Of a DNA stretch of 64,000 nucleotides, positions 1 to 10,258 are shown one piece after another; positions within the stretch are counted from its first letter, which is position 1; each line of letters begins with the position of its first letter. A model generated the notes under the pieces. It was not told where the DNA came from. It searched no databases and saw nothing but the letters and a program-made list of their open reading frames with translations. The position numbers and the translations under genes are program-made. Source of the DNA: Chrysopilus asiliformis (lineage: Eukaryota > Arthropoda > Insecta > Diptera > Rhagionidae); assembly GCA_964034945.1 (NCBI GenBank), contig OZ035962.1:81551942-81615941 (forward strand). The letters run 5' to 3'.

Positions 1-40
1 TAGCGAGATATTTAAGATTTTGTAAAATAAAAAATATTTT

Positions 41-229
41 TGTTAGAAAAACACGGCTTGAACTTAACAAAGTAAATGTATTTCAGTAACTGAACTATAA
101 ATTCATTAGAAGAAAAAAGGAAAGTTCGGATAACATTAGTTGATAACAGTTTTGTGAACTTGTTTAACAAATAAATAAAGAATAGGAAAGATCTAGAAAT
201 TAACGATATGGTATTGTATTAATCCAATA
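41..229 (-). repeat. 3' LTR of the copia element
   Basis: This 189-bp repeat matches 4436-4624 over its full length by eye. In element sense it lies downstream of the gag-pol ORF, directly after the polypurine tract. Its outer edge abuts the ATTTT target duplication at 36-40. Confidence 0.95.
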
Positions 230-238
230 TTTTCCCTC
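230..238 (-). other. Polypurine tract of the copia element
   Basis: In element sense the 9 bases immediately before the 3' LTR read GAGGGAAAA. This is the expected place for the polypurine tract that primes plus-strand DNA synthesis. Confidence 0.85.
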
Positions 239-299
239 AATACAATATCGCATAATTTAAGTTAATTACAAAAAAGAATTTTTAGTAAAACAATCATAT

Positions 300-3200
300 T
301 TAACAATTCAATCCAATCTTAGCTACAAATTTTACATGTTTTGGTTTTTTAAGATTTTTGGTGAAAATATCCGCTGCCATTTCATCAGTCGGTACATAGT
401 TTAATTCAATTAAGGATTTTTCATATATTTCTCTGACGTAATGCACTCTTATGTCGATGTGCTTGCTTCGCGCGTGAAACACAGGATTCTTGACGAGCTG
501 CTGCGCACTTAAATTGTCCCCGTAAATGACCGTTGGTGATTTTATCAATTTTTTAAGTCCCATTTCAGATAATAAATTTCGGAGATAAACCGCTTCCTTT
601 GAACCCGAGGACAGAGCCATATACTCTGCCTCAGTGCTGCTCAGTGCAACTGAAGGCTGCTTTCTTGACTCCCAGGAAATTGCTGCATTGGCAAATATAA
701 AGACAACACCTGTGTAAGATTTCCTGTCATACGTGTTTCCGGCCCAATCAGCATCCGTATATCCACAAATTTGTTTTCCTGTCCTTTTGTAACACAGTTT
801 CAAGTCTATTGTTGAGTTTAGGTATCTCAGTAAATGTTTTAATGCTGCGAGGTGTTCCACATGTGGATTATTGTTGAACTGAGATAACTTTCCAATCGAG
901 TGGGCTATATCTGGTCTACTTACTAATGATATGTACATTAGTGATCCTATTAAGGATTGATACATCTTTTGGTCCACTTTTTTGCACCCGGAACAATCTG
1001 TACATTTCTCGAATTTTTGACCAGGATCAAGGGGTGTGCTAGATTTCCTCGTGTTTATCATTTCATTTTCTTTCAAAAGTTTTTGAATAAATTGTTGTTG
1101 ACCAATTTTTATAGATCCGCGATCTCCATCCCGCTCTATTTCCATGCCAAGGAAATAATCCGCCGGTCCTTTATCGATTATATTAAGCTTCTTTCCAATT
1201 TCAGTCTTAATTTTACTCATTTGCTCATTACTGGAGCACGCAATCAAAAAATCGTCCACATAGACAGCTATGATGCACAATTCGTTCGCGACATTCATTG
1301 TGTATAAACACGTATCTGCTGCACATTGAAGAAATCCAATACCTTTTAGAACACCATCCAATTTTGTGTTCCACTGCCTTCCGGATTGTTTTAGTCCATA
1401 TAACGATTTTTTTAATTTACAGACTTTTCCTGCATTTTTGCTGTCAACAAAATAGTCCGGTTGTGCCATAAAAATCTCCTCCTCTAAGTCACCGTGAAGA
1501 TACGCTGATGTAACATCCACCTGATGTACTATCATTCCAAATTCTACCGCTAATGCCAAGACCAATCTGATTGTTGAATATCGGGTTACGGGGGAAAAAG
1601 TTTCGTTGTAATCAACCCCATATATTTGGCTGCATCCCTTGGCCACAAGGCGTGCTTTATAGCGTTCTACCTCACCATGTTTATTGTTTTTCTGATTAAA
1701 CACCCATTTGCATTTAATCGCATGCCGGTTTTCGGGCAAATCCACCAATTCCCAGGTGTCGTTGGCCAGTAATGAATTATATTCCTTTTCCATAGCGTTT
1801 ATCCACAGATCAGCGTCTGATCGCTTTAGTACCTCCGCGACGTTAGTTGGATTAGGCAATTTGGAGCTCCCACAATTGTCGGAAAAATTTAAACTATTAG
1901 AACATTTTCTGGGCCTACCTGGTTTCCCGGTCTTTATTAATTTGGGTCGGCCTTTACTTTTTTGTGGTTTCGCGTCCTCTTCGATGTTTTCGTTATTGTT
2001 CCTTTCACTTGGAGTTTCCGGATCCTTTTCAAAATCGTCGTTTTCGTCCTCAGTGCTAGTGTTCTTCACATTGTTTGCATGTTTGTTCTCAGACACCTGA
2101 ATATTGAGGTCTTCTACCTTGGTGATGATCTCCTCTGTGTCTTGGTCGACAGCATCATCAAAAACTTCATCATCATCATCATCGGATATGATTGATGAAT
2201 TATTGCTAGGTACTTGTACTGTAGCATCTTTCTTGGTACCATTTGGGAGTTCTATAAGACAGTAGTCATTAGTAATGGAATCTTTAGATATATTACCTGG
2301 CTCCTCTATGAATTTGACGTCTCTAGAAGTAATTATTTTCCTAGATGATGCATCATATAAGCGGTAAGCTTTCGACGACGACGAATATCCCACCATTACG
2401 CATTCAAATCCTTTTGGGCTGAACTTGGATCGTCCTAATGATTTATCCAGCACAACTGCTTTACTGCCAAACTTCCTTAGATAAGAAACATTGGGTTTTC
2501 TTCCGGTCCAAGTCTCCTGAGGTGTCTTTGCCGCAGTTATTGCCTTAGTCGGTGCACGATTCCTCAAGTACACTGCGGTGTTCACTGCTTCCGCCCATAA
2601 GCTTTCTGGTAATCCAGAATCTAGAAGCAGGCATCTTGCCATTTCAACCACCGTTCGATTCGCGCGTTCGGCGATGCCATTTTGCTGTGGTGTGTATGGC
2701 GCACTCAATTGACGACTAATTCCATTATTGTCTAGGAAGTCCGAAAAATCGCGATTTATGTATTCGCGGCCATTGTCACTTCGTAAACATTTGATTTTCT
2801 TTCCGGTTTTATTTTCTACTAATAATTTGAATTTTTTGAACATATCAAATACTTCGGCTTTCGATTTTATGAAATACACAAACATTTTTCGTGAAAAATC
2901 GTCTACGAATAGTACGAAATATTTCGCGCCGCCGATTGAATTATTACGCATAGGGCCACATACATCGCTATGCACAAGTTCTAATATTTCCGTACTTTTT
3001 TGAACCGATTTTTGGGGAAACGGTTGGACATGGATTTTTCCCTTTAAACAAACTTCACATTGTATTGAATTCGCGGTTTCTTTTAGATTAAGTCCCATCA
3101 CCATATTTCGCTTATATAATTCCGATAAACTTTTCGCGTTTAAATGACCAAGTCTTTTGTGCCACAAAATCAAATCTTCGCATTCACCAACTAATTTGTT

Positions 3201-4373
3201 AGAAAAAAATTTATTCTTTCGCGATTCACTCCATATAAATAGCTTGTTCGAAAAATTTGCTTTCATTACCACTTTTCCCGTTTTCGATTTTATTTTTGCT
3301 ACTTTTTCGGAAAATTCCACAACAAAATTTTGTTCCGTCACTTTCGAAATAGAAATGAAATTAGATTTTAGTTCAGGCACAAAAAGAACATTTGTTAGTT
3401 TTATAGTAGATTCGTCCGTTTCTAATTTCACGTCACCTATTCCAGAAGATTCGATAAATTTATCGCCAGCCAATTCTATTGTTTCTTTGTGGACATTGAA
3501 GTTTGAAAACAGGTTCTGATCGCAGCACATGTGGCACGTTGAGCCACTGTCCAGAATCCATGAAGAGCTGTTTAAGTTCTCATTGCAAGCTGCATTTAGG
3601 ATTGCAAAAACGGATTCAGTTCTTTTATTTTGCGATTTTTTGCTTTCGTTACAAGATGAGGAGTAATGTCCTCTTCGATTGCATTTAAAACATCTACCTC
3701 TAAAGCCTTTTGAACTACCTGGCTGACTATGATGTTGTGTGGGTCTATTATTGTTTGGTCTATTTCGGGAGACAAATGCACATTCGGCATCTACCTCATT
3801 ACGAACACCTCCCTCTCGTCTTTGACCTTCTTCGATCAATTTGGTTTTAAGGGCGTTAATTTTGGGCAAGCTATCCCTTGATTCGATAGCAATCACGAAG
3901 TTTTCGAACTGTTTCGGTAAGCTTGATAACAGGATGATAGCTAGCAGTTCATCTTGAAGTGTGACATCTATTTCGCTTAATTTTTCAGCTATCTCGAAGA
4001 AGTTATTCAGATGATTTGCCATCGGTTGCTGTTCCGACATTTTTAACTGTAACAATTGCTTGAATAATGTTACTTTTCTTGCTGGTCCAGAGGGTTTATG
4101 AATTTCCTCTAATTTTTTCCATGCATCGATTGAACTCTTACAATTTTTCACATTTATCAGCTGCGATGGTTTAATGCTCAATAATATTGTCGCCAGTGCT
4201 TTTTCGTCACGCGATTTATACTTTGTCAATTCCTTGTCACCTATTGGAACTTCTTCACTTCCACTAATAATTGACCATAAATCACTGTGCACGAGGACAC
4301 TTCTCATGTGCACTTTCCACGTATCGTAGTTACCTACATCTAACTTCTCTATTTGATACAAATTTGACCCCAT
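300..4373 (-). CDS. Copia gag-pol polyprotein (1357 aa, intact)
   Basis: This is a single-ORF gag-pol polyprotein. Domains in order: a UBN2-type gag region (about 1-195); a CX2CX4HX4C zinc knuckle (C228, C231, H236, C241); an aspartic protease with D275 in LDSGST; and an integrase with H405/H410/C439/C442 and catalytic D470, D533 and E569 (DX35E). Reverse transcriptase follows, with D953 and YVDD at 1038-1041, then RNase H with D1207, E1248 and D1286. All catalytic residues are present and there is no internal stop. Between integrase and reverse transcriptase, residues 727-823 are low-complexity: an acidic run (D731-D735) and then two basic GRP motifs (808-810, 819-821) that resemble AT-hooks. 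The start is the first ATG in frame. An 11-codon upstream ORF begins at 4413 in the leader. Gag and pol are fused in one frame, as in copia itself, so Gag excess would have to come from splicing or processing; the sequence does not show which. The function is replication of the element in virus-like particles. Confidence 0.97.
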   Translation of the reverse strand: MGSNLYQIEKLDVGNYDTWKVHMRSVLVHSDLWSIISGSEEVPIGDKELTKYKSRDEKALATILLSIKPSQLINVKNCKSSIDAWKKLEEIHKPSGPARKVTLFKQLLQLKMSEQQPMANHLNNFFEIAEKLSEIDVTLQDELLAIILLSSLPKQFENFVIAIESRDSLPKINALKTKLIEEGQRREGGVRNEVDAECAFVSRNRPNNNRPTQHHSQPGSSKGFRGRCFKCNRRGHYSSSCNESKKSQNKRTESVFAILNAACNENLNSSSWILDSGSTCHMCCDQNLFSNFNVHKETIELAGDKFIESSGIGDVKLETDESTIKLTNVLFVPELKSNFISISKVTEQNFVVEFSEKVAKIKSKTGKVVMKANFSNKLFIWSESRKNKFFSNKLVGECEDLILWHKRLGHLNAKSLSELYKRNMVMGLNLKETANSIQCEVCLKGKIHVQPFPQKSVQKSTEILELVHSDVCGPMRNNSIGGAKYFVLFVDDFSRKMFVYFIKSKAEVFDMFKKFKLLVENKTGKKIKCLRSDNGREYINRDFSDFLDNNGISRQLSAPYTPQQNGIAERANRTVVEMARCLLLDSGLPESLWAEAVNTAVYLRNRAPTKAITAAKTPQETWTGRKPNVSYLRKFGSKAVVLDKSLGRSKFSPKGFECVMVGYSSSSKAYRLYDASSRKIITSRDVKFIEEPGNISKDSITNDYCLIELPNGTKKDATVQVPSNNSSIISDDDDDEVFDDAVDQDTEEIITKVEDLNIQVSENKHANNVKNTSTEDENDDFEKDPETPSERNNNENIEEDAKPQKSKGRPKLIKTGKPGRPRKCSNSLNFSDNCGSSKLPNPTNVAEVLKRSDADLWINAMEKEYNSLLANDTWELVDLPENRHAIKCKWVFNQKNNKHGEVERYKARLVAKGCSQIYGVDYNETFSPVTRYSTIRLVLALAVEFGMIVHQVDVTSAYLHGDLEEEIFMAQPDYFVDSKNAGKVCKLKKSLYGLKQSGRQWNTKLDGVLKGIGFLQCAADTCLYTMNVANELCIIAVYVDDFLIACSSNEQMSKIKTEIGKKLNIIDKGPADYFLGMEIERDGDRGSIKIGQQQFIQKLLKENEMINTRKSSTPLDPGQKFEKCTDCSGCKKVDQKMYQSLIGSLMYISLVSRPDIAHSIGKLSQFNNNPHVEHLAALKHLLRYLNSTIDLKLCYKRTGKQICGYTDADWAGNTYDRKSYTGVVFIFANAAISWESRKQPSVALSSTEAEYMALSSGSKEAVYLRNLLSEMGLKKLIKSPTVIYGDNLSAQQLVKNPVFHARSKHIDIRVHYVREIYEKSLIELNYVPTDEMAADIFTKNLKKPKHVKFVAKIGLNC

Positions 4374-4417
4374 TTTCTCAAAAACTTTGCAAAATTACGT
4401 TAATCCGCACCATGAGA

Positions 4418-4433
4418 CTCTGGGCCCATAACC
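4418..4433 (-). other. Primer-binding site for a tRNA-iMet internal fragment
   Basis: In element sense, two bases after the 5' LTR, the sequence is GGTTATGGGCCCAGAG. It is complementary to the anticodon stem-loop of eukaryotic initiator tRNA-Met. Copia-type elements prime from this internal half-tRNA rather than from the tRNA 3' end. This agrees with the copia assignment. Confidence 0.9.
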
Positions 4434-4435
4434 TT

Positions 4436-4624
4436 TGTTAGAAAAACACGGCTTGAACTTAACAAAGTAAATGTATTTCAGTAACTGAACTATAAATTCA
4501 TTAGAAGAAAAAAGGAAAGTTCGGATAACATTAGTTGATAACAGTTTTGTGAACTTGTTTAACAAATAAATAAAGAATAGGAAAGATCTAGAAATTAACG
4601 ATATGGTATTGTATTAATCCAATA
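4436..4624 (-). repeat. 5' LTR of the copia element
   Basis: This 189-bp copy matches the LTR at 41-229. In element sense it is upstream of the primer-binding site and would carry the promoter. Its outer edge abuts the ATTTT target duplication at 4625-4629. Confidence 0.95.
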
Positions 4625-4667
4625 ATTTTTATGTAAACTAATATTTTATTCGTCATGTAAATTGTGC

Positions 4668-4793
4668 GTAGATTTTGTAGATTTACGTAGATTTTGTAGA
4701 TTTACGTAGATTTTGTAGATTTACGTAGATTTTGTAGATTTACGTAGATTTTGTAGATTTACGTAGATTTTGTAGATTTACGTAGATTTTGTA
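4668..4793. repeat. Perfect 19-bp tandem repeat, about 6.6 copies
   Basis: The unit is GTAGATTTTGTAGATTTAC, repeated head to tail with no visible mismatch over 126 bp. The unit itself contains two diverged GTAGATTT half-units. The array starts 38 bp outside the copia target duplication. The lack of divergence suggests recent expansion. Confidence 0.95.
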
Positions 4794-6990
4794 TAAGGAA
4801 GTCATGTGCTGTTTATATCAGAGATTTTTATGTCAAAATGCTCTAACATTCAGAAATTAGAAAAAAATATTTTATTGGAATATTTCAGGTTAAGAGAAAT
4901 CAGGGAAAATTTGAGAAAAGACAATTTCCCAATTAGCTATTTCCTTCGAACTTTTCTTCTGTGTGGCAAATTGAATTTTTATTATTCATGAGAAGACACG
5001 AAAGTGGTATTTCTTAAAAGGTTTTGAAGTTATAAAGTGAAACTATGCCCTGAACAAGCATCATTTGCTTTAAAAATTAGTGTGATTGGCGGTGCTAAAC
5101 CCTAAACAAAAAATACCGAAAAAGTTTGAAGAGGGGTGGGAGGTATTGGGTTCGAAAATCCTATCTAATAAAAATCGGGAAAATGCAGGAAATAAAATTC
5201 TTGAATAATTTTACAATTGATATGGCGTTTTTTATTCTTTAAAATTTGCCAAAACTTTAAGATGTGTCTTTAAAACTACGTCATTCTCTTCTCTATATAC
5301 TTTTTAAATCTACAAGTACTTCAAAGTTATTTTTTAAATAATTGTACTAAAACCAGAATCGTTCTACATGTTCGTAGGACAACACACTTGAGTCTGGATA
5401 CTTTGGATAAATAAATTTACCAACTCTTTTCTATTATTCTATTAAGACGTGTGATATGCTAATTTTCAAATTGCATTTCTATGAATTCTTTTTTACAAAA
5501 GAACACGAAATGCTTTTTATGCTTACATAAACACTAATTAGGCAATAACTAGAATAAAGAAAAAGAGCAGATTTTGAAACCATATTGGACCGCGTTGATG
5601 ATGACGATGTTTCCCTAAACGCTATTAGACATTTTATTATTTAGAGTTTCCATTCTAAACTCAACCACCTCATCATAGCACGAAGCATATTTAGTGAGGT
5701 TGCCAAGAAAAGAACAAATTTGGCTAAAAGGCATACAAATAGACAGGACCCGGAGCAGGGGAGATGAGAACAAAAGTTTAGTTCACATTTATGTGCATAG
5801 AATAAAAACATTCAAGGATTTATTTAAAATCTGAAGGGATTCTGCTAAGGACAAAACGCAAAAACCAGCCACGACTATCCAGTGACACAATGAAAATGTG
5901 CAAAACTAGGAAGACGGAGACCGAAATCGGGCACATACGAATAGTACACACTCGAGGTCTATTTACATAAAAATTCCCACATGTGTTTAACTGTGAAAAA
6001 AGGGTTAAATCGACGACAAACGAATTGAATGCGAATTGAATAAAAGTATGCCAAAAGCCATTCCATTTGGTACCCGAATGTGTAAACATCCCAAACATTG
6101 AATACTCTGATGGAATCAACGAATTGCAGAAGGCATTTTCAACTGAAAGGACTATGCACGGAGAATCCTTTTCTATACCGACGATGTGTATCTTTTAGTG
6201 CGCGTCTTATCCGATTTTTGAATCTCTCTGGATTCCCGCATTCATGTCGCGTCTGTTGGTTCACACTCGATTTGCTCATTTGATGACAGTCGTCGGGACT
6301 AAAGGACTATTGACTGATGGGGTTGAAAAGATGCAGCCACCATCCGTTGAGATAGGGATCTCCAGAACGAAGGCAGGAGCAGAATGTGGGGGATGAGGGC
6401 AACTATGTGCGATGATGATGACACAGAGGGTGCATAAATTTGATTTTGTCGTTTATTTTTGCGGTTTATCTAATTGTGCTCCAACATTTCATGCCGACAA
6501 CAATGACGGCAATGGGACAAACATAAGGATACTGAATACGAATAGCTCTGTTGAATACGAAGGACATAGCTTCATAATCGGCAAGGACTCTGGGGAACAA
6601 TCGTTCCTTTGCATGTCAAGCAATTATATCTATTTGTATGGTTTTTGTTGTCTTCTCCCTTTTATCTGAATTGTTTTATTTGAATGCAAGTATAATGGAG
6701 CGACATTTAAGTTATTTGAGTGTCTTATTAATTTATTGCGTTTATTGAGAGGACGTTTCGTTATTTTTGTGATTTTAAATTATTTTAGCAATGATATTTT
6801 GTACCCGACTGCGAAAAAGTAGGGCACCCAGCCAAGAATTTCGTTCCGAATTCTCTACGAAATTGGAGAGAATGTCGAACATAACTTCCGACATCGGAAC
6901 CGACGGACGTCTGATAGAATTTGTATGGACATTTGTATGAAATAGTTGACATGAATTCGGAACGCAATTATTTGGATTTTTTTGCCGTGT
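4794..6990. other. Unrecognised AT-rich sequence
   Basis: I see no gene, transposon end or RNA here. ORFs up to about 100 codons occur on both strands (for example 5820-6119 minus and 6412-6669 plus). They lack recognisable motifs and their lengths are ordinary for chance in this window. Confidence 0.5.
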
Positions 6991-7109
6991 AGGGTGACCA
7001 TAGTTTTTTGGGTCAATTCGGGAGCGTGTGTGGGGAGGCGGATTACTGAATCTGAACACCAATGAAACAACAAAATTTTCTGGCGACTTTTTTTTAAACA
7101 AAGTGCGGC

Positions 7110-7942
7110 GCAGAAAATCTTCTGTCCGTCCGTCTGTCCGTTTGTCCGTCCGTCTGTCCGTTCGTTTGTCCGTCCGTCTGACCGTCCGTCTGTCCGTCCG
7201 TCCGTCTGTCCGTCTGTCTGTCCGTCCGTCCGTCTGTCCGTCGGTCTGCCCGTCCGTCTGTCCGTCCGTCTGTCCGTCCGTCTGTCCGTCCGTCTGTCCG
7301 TCCGTCTGTCCATCCACAAACTCCATAATTTTCAAAATAATTGAGTTGGAGACTTGAAATTTTGTATAGTTACGTTTCTAGTAAAGGGCTAGGCTAATTT
7401 CTTGAATGGGCAAAATCGGAGCATTTCTCCCTTCTTCACCCATACAAATGAAACAGTATTTTGAGATTTTCTTGAAAACGGTGAGTCATATTAAAATGTG
7501 TTTATAATAGAATTTTACATAACATCAAAATCCAATCGAATCGCCGCTTCCCCCCTCTCCCATACAAATGGACTACTTTTTTTCTGTTTTCTCGAAAGCT
7601 GTGCATCGTATCGAAAAAGTTATAGAGATGAAATGTGTTTAGAATTTGATTTTACATAACTTACCCATACATCAAAATCCAGCTGGACCAATCGTTACAA
7701 ATTAAATACTTTTTTTCTATTTTCTCGAAAACGGTGCGTCGTATTGAAAAATTTATTAGGGTAAAATCTGTTTAGAATATAATTTCGCATAACTTATCTA
7801 TACATCAAAATCCAAAATCCTAATCGCACCTCTCCTTCCCTCCTCTTTTATACAAATGGATTTCTCTAAATAAATATTCTGTCTGTCATCATATAGGATG
7901 TCGATTGGCCCCTGGCAATTGTAGCTTTTCTCATGTTTTTAA
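7110..7942 (+). repeat. Family B repeat, copy B1 (head missing)
   Basis: It begins near the GTCY microsatellite. It continues with the GACTTGAAATTTTG box and then about three diverged copies of a 120-155 bp module. Each module holds a CATACAAATG word, a TTTTCTCGAAAACGGTG word and a TTTTACATAAC...CATCAAAATCCA stretch. It ends at the tail word TAGCTTTTCTCATG. The hairpin head seen in other copies is not present. Confidence 0.8.
7121..7311. repeat. GTCC/GTCT microsatellite, about 190 bp
   Basis: This is an imperfect array of GTCC and GTCT tetramers, the longest in the window. Because its period is not a multiple of three and it contains no stops, it gives long spurious ORFs in several frames on both strands (runs of PSVC or TDRQ). 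It is not coding. Confidence 0.95.
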
Positions 7943-8132
7943 ATACAAATGCCATTTATGGAAAATCGTTATTATAACACCATTATGACACTGAATTGAA
8001 AATTCCGGGACAAAAGTTTTGTTTTTGCGGGACGCCGGGACTTATGATCACCCTATGTAAAGCCAATGTTTTTTTAAAGTTGTCAAGAAAATTATTTACA
8101 AGTTATTTTGGAATTTCTCAAACATTCTAGTA

Positions 8133-8880
8133 CAGTAGTCCCCCGCTATACGGACGCTCGTTTTACGGAAATTCGAAGTTACGGACATGACTAATATAGG
8201 AACAAATTCGCTATACGGATAAAAAAATTCGCTATTACGGACAAAAAAAATTTTTTTTTTGAATCACAGAAAAAAATCAAGAAAAAGTCCTCCATAATTA
8301 TGTTGTATTTATTGTAAATGTACATACTTAATTTCTCCGAAATTTCTGACACATTTTGTGTATACACAAAAGAGAATTAAAAAAAGGCAATAAAAAACTG
8401 CAGTGCGGTGTATTTTAAAAAAAATCTATTTGCTATTCTTAAGCGAGAACTCCAATTGGGCAGAGGCAGCAGCAGAGGCAGAAGCAGCAGCAGAAGCAGA
8501 ATCTGCTTTCTGTCCCACAATGAAATTTGAATTCTGACGAAACTAGCAGAAACCTACGTAGAAACAGCTACGTTTTTTTTGTCTGCGGCATGATTTGTCC
8601 CATAATATTTTGTTGGTTTTAACATATTCAATTGATTTATGCTCCATTTCAAGTAGTATAAATATTTTTTTTCTATAATTAAATAGTTTTCTCATTATTC
8701 TAGTGGTTAAATAATTATTTTAATATATTATACTAATCTGTTTCGTATTACGTATTTTTTTGGTACGCATCTATCTATTTTTAATACGATCTCATACTAA
8801 AATAGGTTTCGTTTTACGGATTTTCGATATACGGACAGTTTCCGTAGAACGCATCCCGTCCGTAAAGCGGGGGATTACTG
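8133..8880. mobile_element. Non-autonomous pogo/Tigger-like element
   Basis: The ends are inverted: CAGTAGTCCCCCGCTATACG at the left and GCGGGGGATTACTG at the right, each flanked by TA (8131-8132, 8881-8882). CAG...CTG ends, a TA target and repeated CGGA words just inside the ends fit pogo/Tigger members of the Tc1/mariner superfamily. No transposase is seen. A CAG-rich tract lies at 8459-8508. Confidence 0.75.
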
Positions 8881-8882
8881 TA

Positions 8883-9905
8883 GTTATAACATAAGAGCAA
8901 CGTAAGATATTTGAGACCAAGGTTCCGGATTCGATTCCATGTCACTATTCACGATATTATTCTTTGGCAACTGAACAAAAATTGGGTTTCTTATATTTTG
9001 TTTTACCCAAAAAGATTTTAATAACAATTTCCTTGAATAATCACTAGGAGTCTTTGTATGCAAGACAATGAAAACGTATTCGAAATTTCAAAATACAATT
9101 GGATCCTTTGGCGCATACATCAATCAAGAAGGCATCACTTTCACAGCTTGAATAGTCTTTGAGCCCAACTGAAAGTCGCCATTGAAAAGTCTAAAAAAAT
9201 CGTGAACCAAAACTATGAAGTTTAATAATAAAGCAATGACTCCAAATGAATATCCGAATAAACCATGAGTTAATTTAATTCAATTTGAGGATAAGTGAGC
9301 ATATCTTAATATACATAGCTGAGTTCTCATGACTTGATTGTCAAGTTCTGACCTATCAAAATTCAAATATCGCGCCAAGCGCCTTTTTCTTAGAAAAACA
9401 TATTTAAAATCTATTATTATTTTCACAAAGAGGATTTCGTGTAATACTGGTCGTGTACCTAATATAGCAGACGAAGAATGTGATCAATCAATATATTGTC
9501 CGGATGAGTGAATGTTTAAGTATTATGTTTGACATGCTGAAAATGAATTTAAGATTATTAATATTTTGTGTTGAGGATGAAAACAGACGGATAGTAATAC
9601 AAAGTACAAATTTTCAACAATCAACCGACACATCGGGATGAATCTATTCTTTCACTGTTAACCACTTCTCCATAAATTTACTCGTCATATACGTTGGATA
9701 TCGGGAGAAGAAACACACGCGGCCTTGGAGATTCTTTGGTCATCTTTAGCGAGAAAATCTATATCTTCAACTAATCAACGTAAAAATGTATCCCTCGGGA
9801 ATCGGAATCATCTTCAAATTCGTGTTTAAGAGATCGTCCGTTTCTCACTCTGGCGCAGCGCCAGTGTATCGATACCAGGAAGATTAACCTGGGATGAGGT
9901 AAAAC
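8883..9905. other. Unrecognised sequence
   Basis: No gene or repeat recognised. A phrase resembling a tRNA B box at about 8930 has no convincing A box or foldable arms. Confidence 0.45.
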
Positions 9906-10258
9906 ATGCACATGTTGGCCAAAAGACTTCTGCCAGCATTAACTCCAAGATCCACTTCAATGTTCCGACGACGGAGTAACAACTTTACTTCGGACCAAAC
10001 AACATCACAATTTCGAGGTAATAAATCAAGCCGCAGGAGGCTGTTCAAGATTGAATGCTAATAAAGATATCACTTTACGTTACTTAGTAAGAGAGAGCGA
10101 TCATTTTGTTCGCATCATTGGGAAGGAAATGGGCCTCCTTCAGGGCTCCCAGGTTCATGGGATCGATCTGTTATGTTTTTATGTTTCTATGATTATTTTT
10201 TTTTTCAGGTTATGCCAAGTACTCGGACATAGTACACAGTATTAGCGCTGCCATATAG
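9906..10258 (+). CDS. Candidate two-exon small ORF, possible mitochondrial presequence
   Basis: Not recognised. Exon 1 would be 9906-10017, ending CGAG before a GTAATA donor. Exon 2 would start at 10209, after a long T tract ending TTTTTCAG, and close at the TAG at 10256-10258. The 191-bp intron is phase 1 and the join keeps frame across a glycine codon, giving about 53 residues. The first 24 residues (MHMLAKRLLPALTPRSTSMF, then RRRS) lack acidic residues and are rich in Arg, Ser and Leu, as in mitochondrial targeting peptides. Exon 2 encodes YAKYSDIVHSISAAI. Without splicing, the frame instead stops at 10059-10061. Chance is possible: the ORF is short, no domain is visible and the promoter is unknown. 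Confidence 0.3.

Larger units (their letters stand above)
36..4629 (-). mobile_element. Complete Ty1/copia LTR retrotransposon with target duplication
   Basis: The 189-bp direct repeats at 41-229 and 4436-4624 are the LTRs. They are flanked by the 5-bp direct repeat ATTTT at 36-40 and 4625-4629, the target-site duplication. Between them lie, in element order on the minus strand, a primer-binding site, a short leader, one gag-pol ORF and a polypurine tract. I found no difference between the LTRs by eye and no stop or frameshift in the ORF, so the insertion is young and may be competent. The element-sense LTR begins TATTGG and ends CTAACA, close to the TGTTGG start usual in copia elements. Confidence 0.96.
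6991..8054. mobile_element. hAT-like shell element with a family B repeat nested inside
   Basis: The left end reads AGGGTGACCATAG and the right end is its near inverse, TATGATCACCCT. The right end is preceded by a GGGACGCCGGGACTT stretch. These ends match a common hAT-type pattern (AGGGTGACCATA...CCCGGGAC). I see no 8-bp target duplication, so the superfamily is tentative. Most of the interior is a family B repeat that inserted later. Confidence 0.5.

Noticed and set aside
957..3688. Several plus-strand ORFs of 61-130 codons inside the copia element
   Set aside because: They are antisense shadows of the intact minus-strand gag-pol ORF.
4668..4793. 19-bp array considered as CRISPR or telomeric repeat
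   Set aside because: Units are contiguous with no spacers, and the unit does not match known insect telomere repeats.
6775..7357. ORFs of 109-186 codons on both strands made of TDRQ or PSVC repeats
   Set aside because: They are translations of the GTCY microsatellite, open in several frames because the array has no stops.
8900..8960. Phrase resembling a tRNA B box (GGATTCGATTCC)
   Set aside because: No A box or acceptor stem; neither a tRNA nor a clear tRNA-derived SINE.
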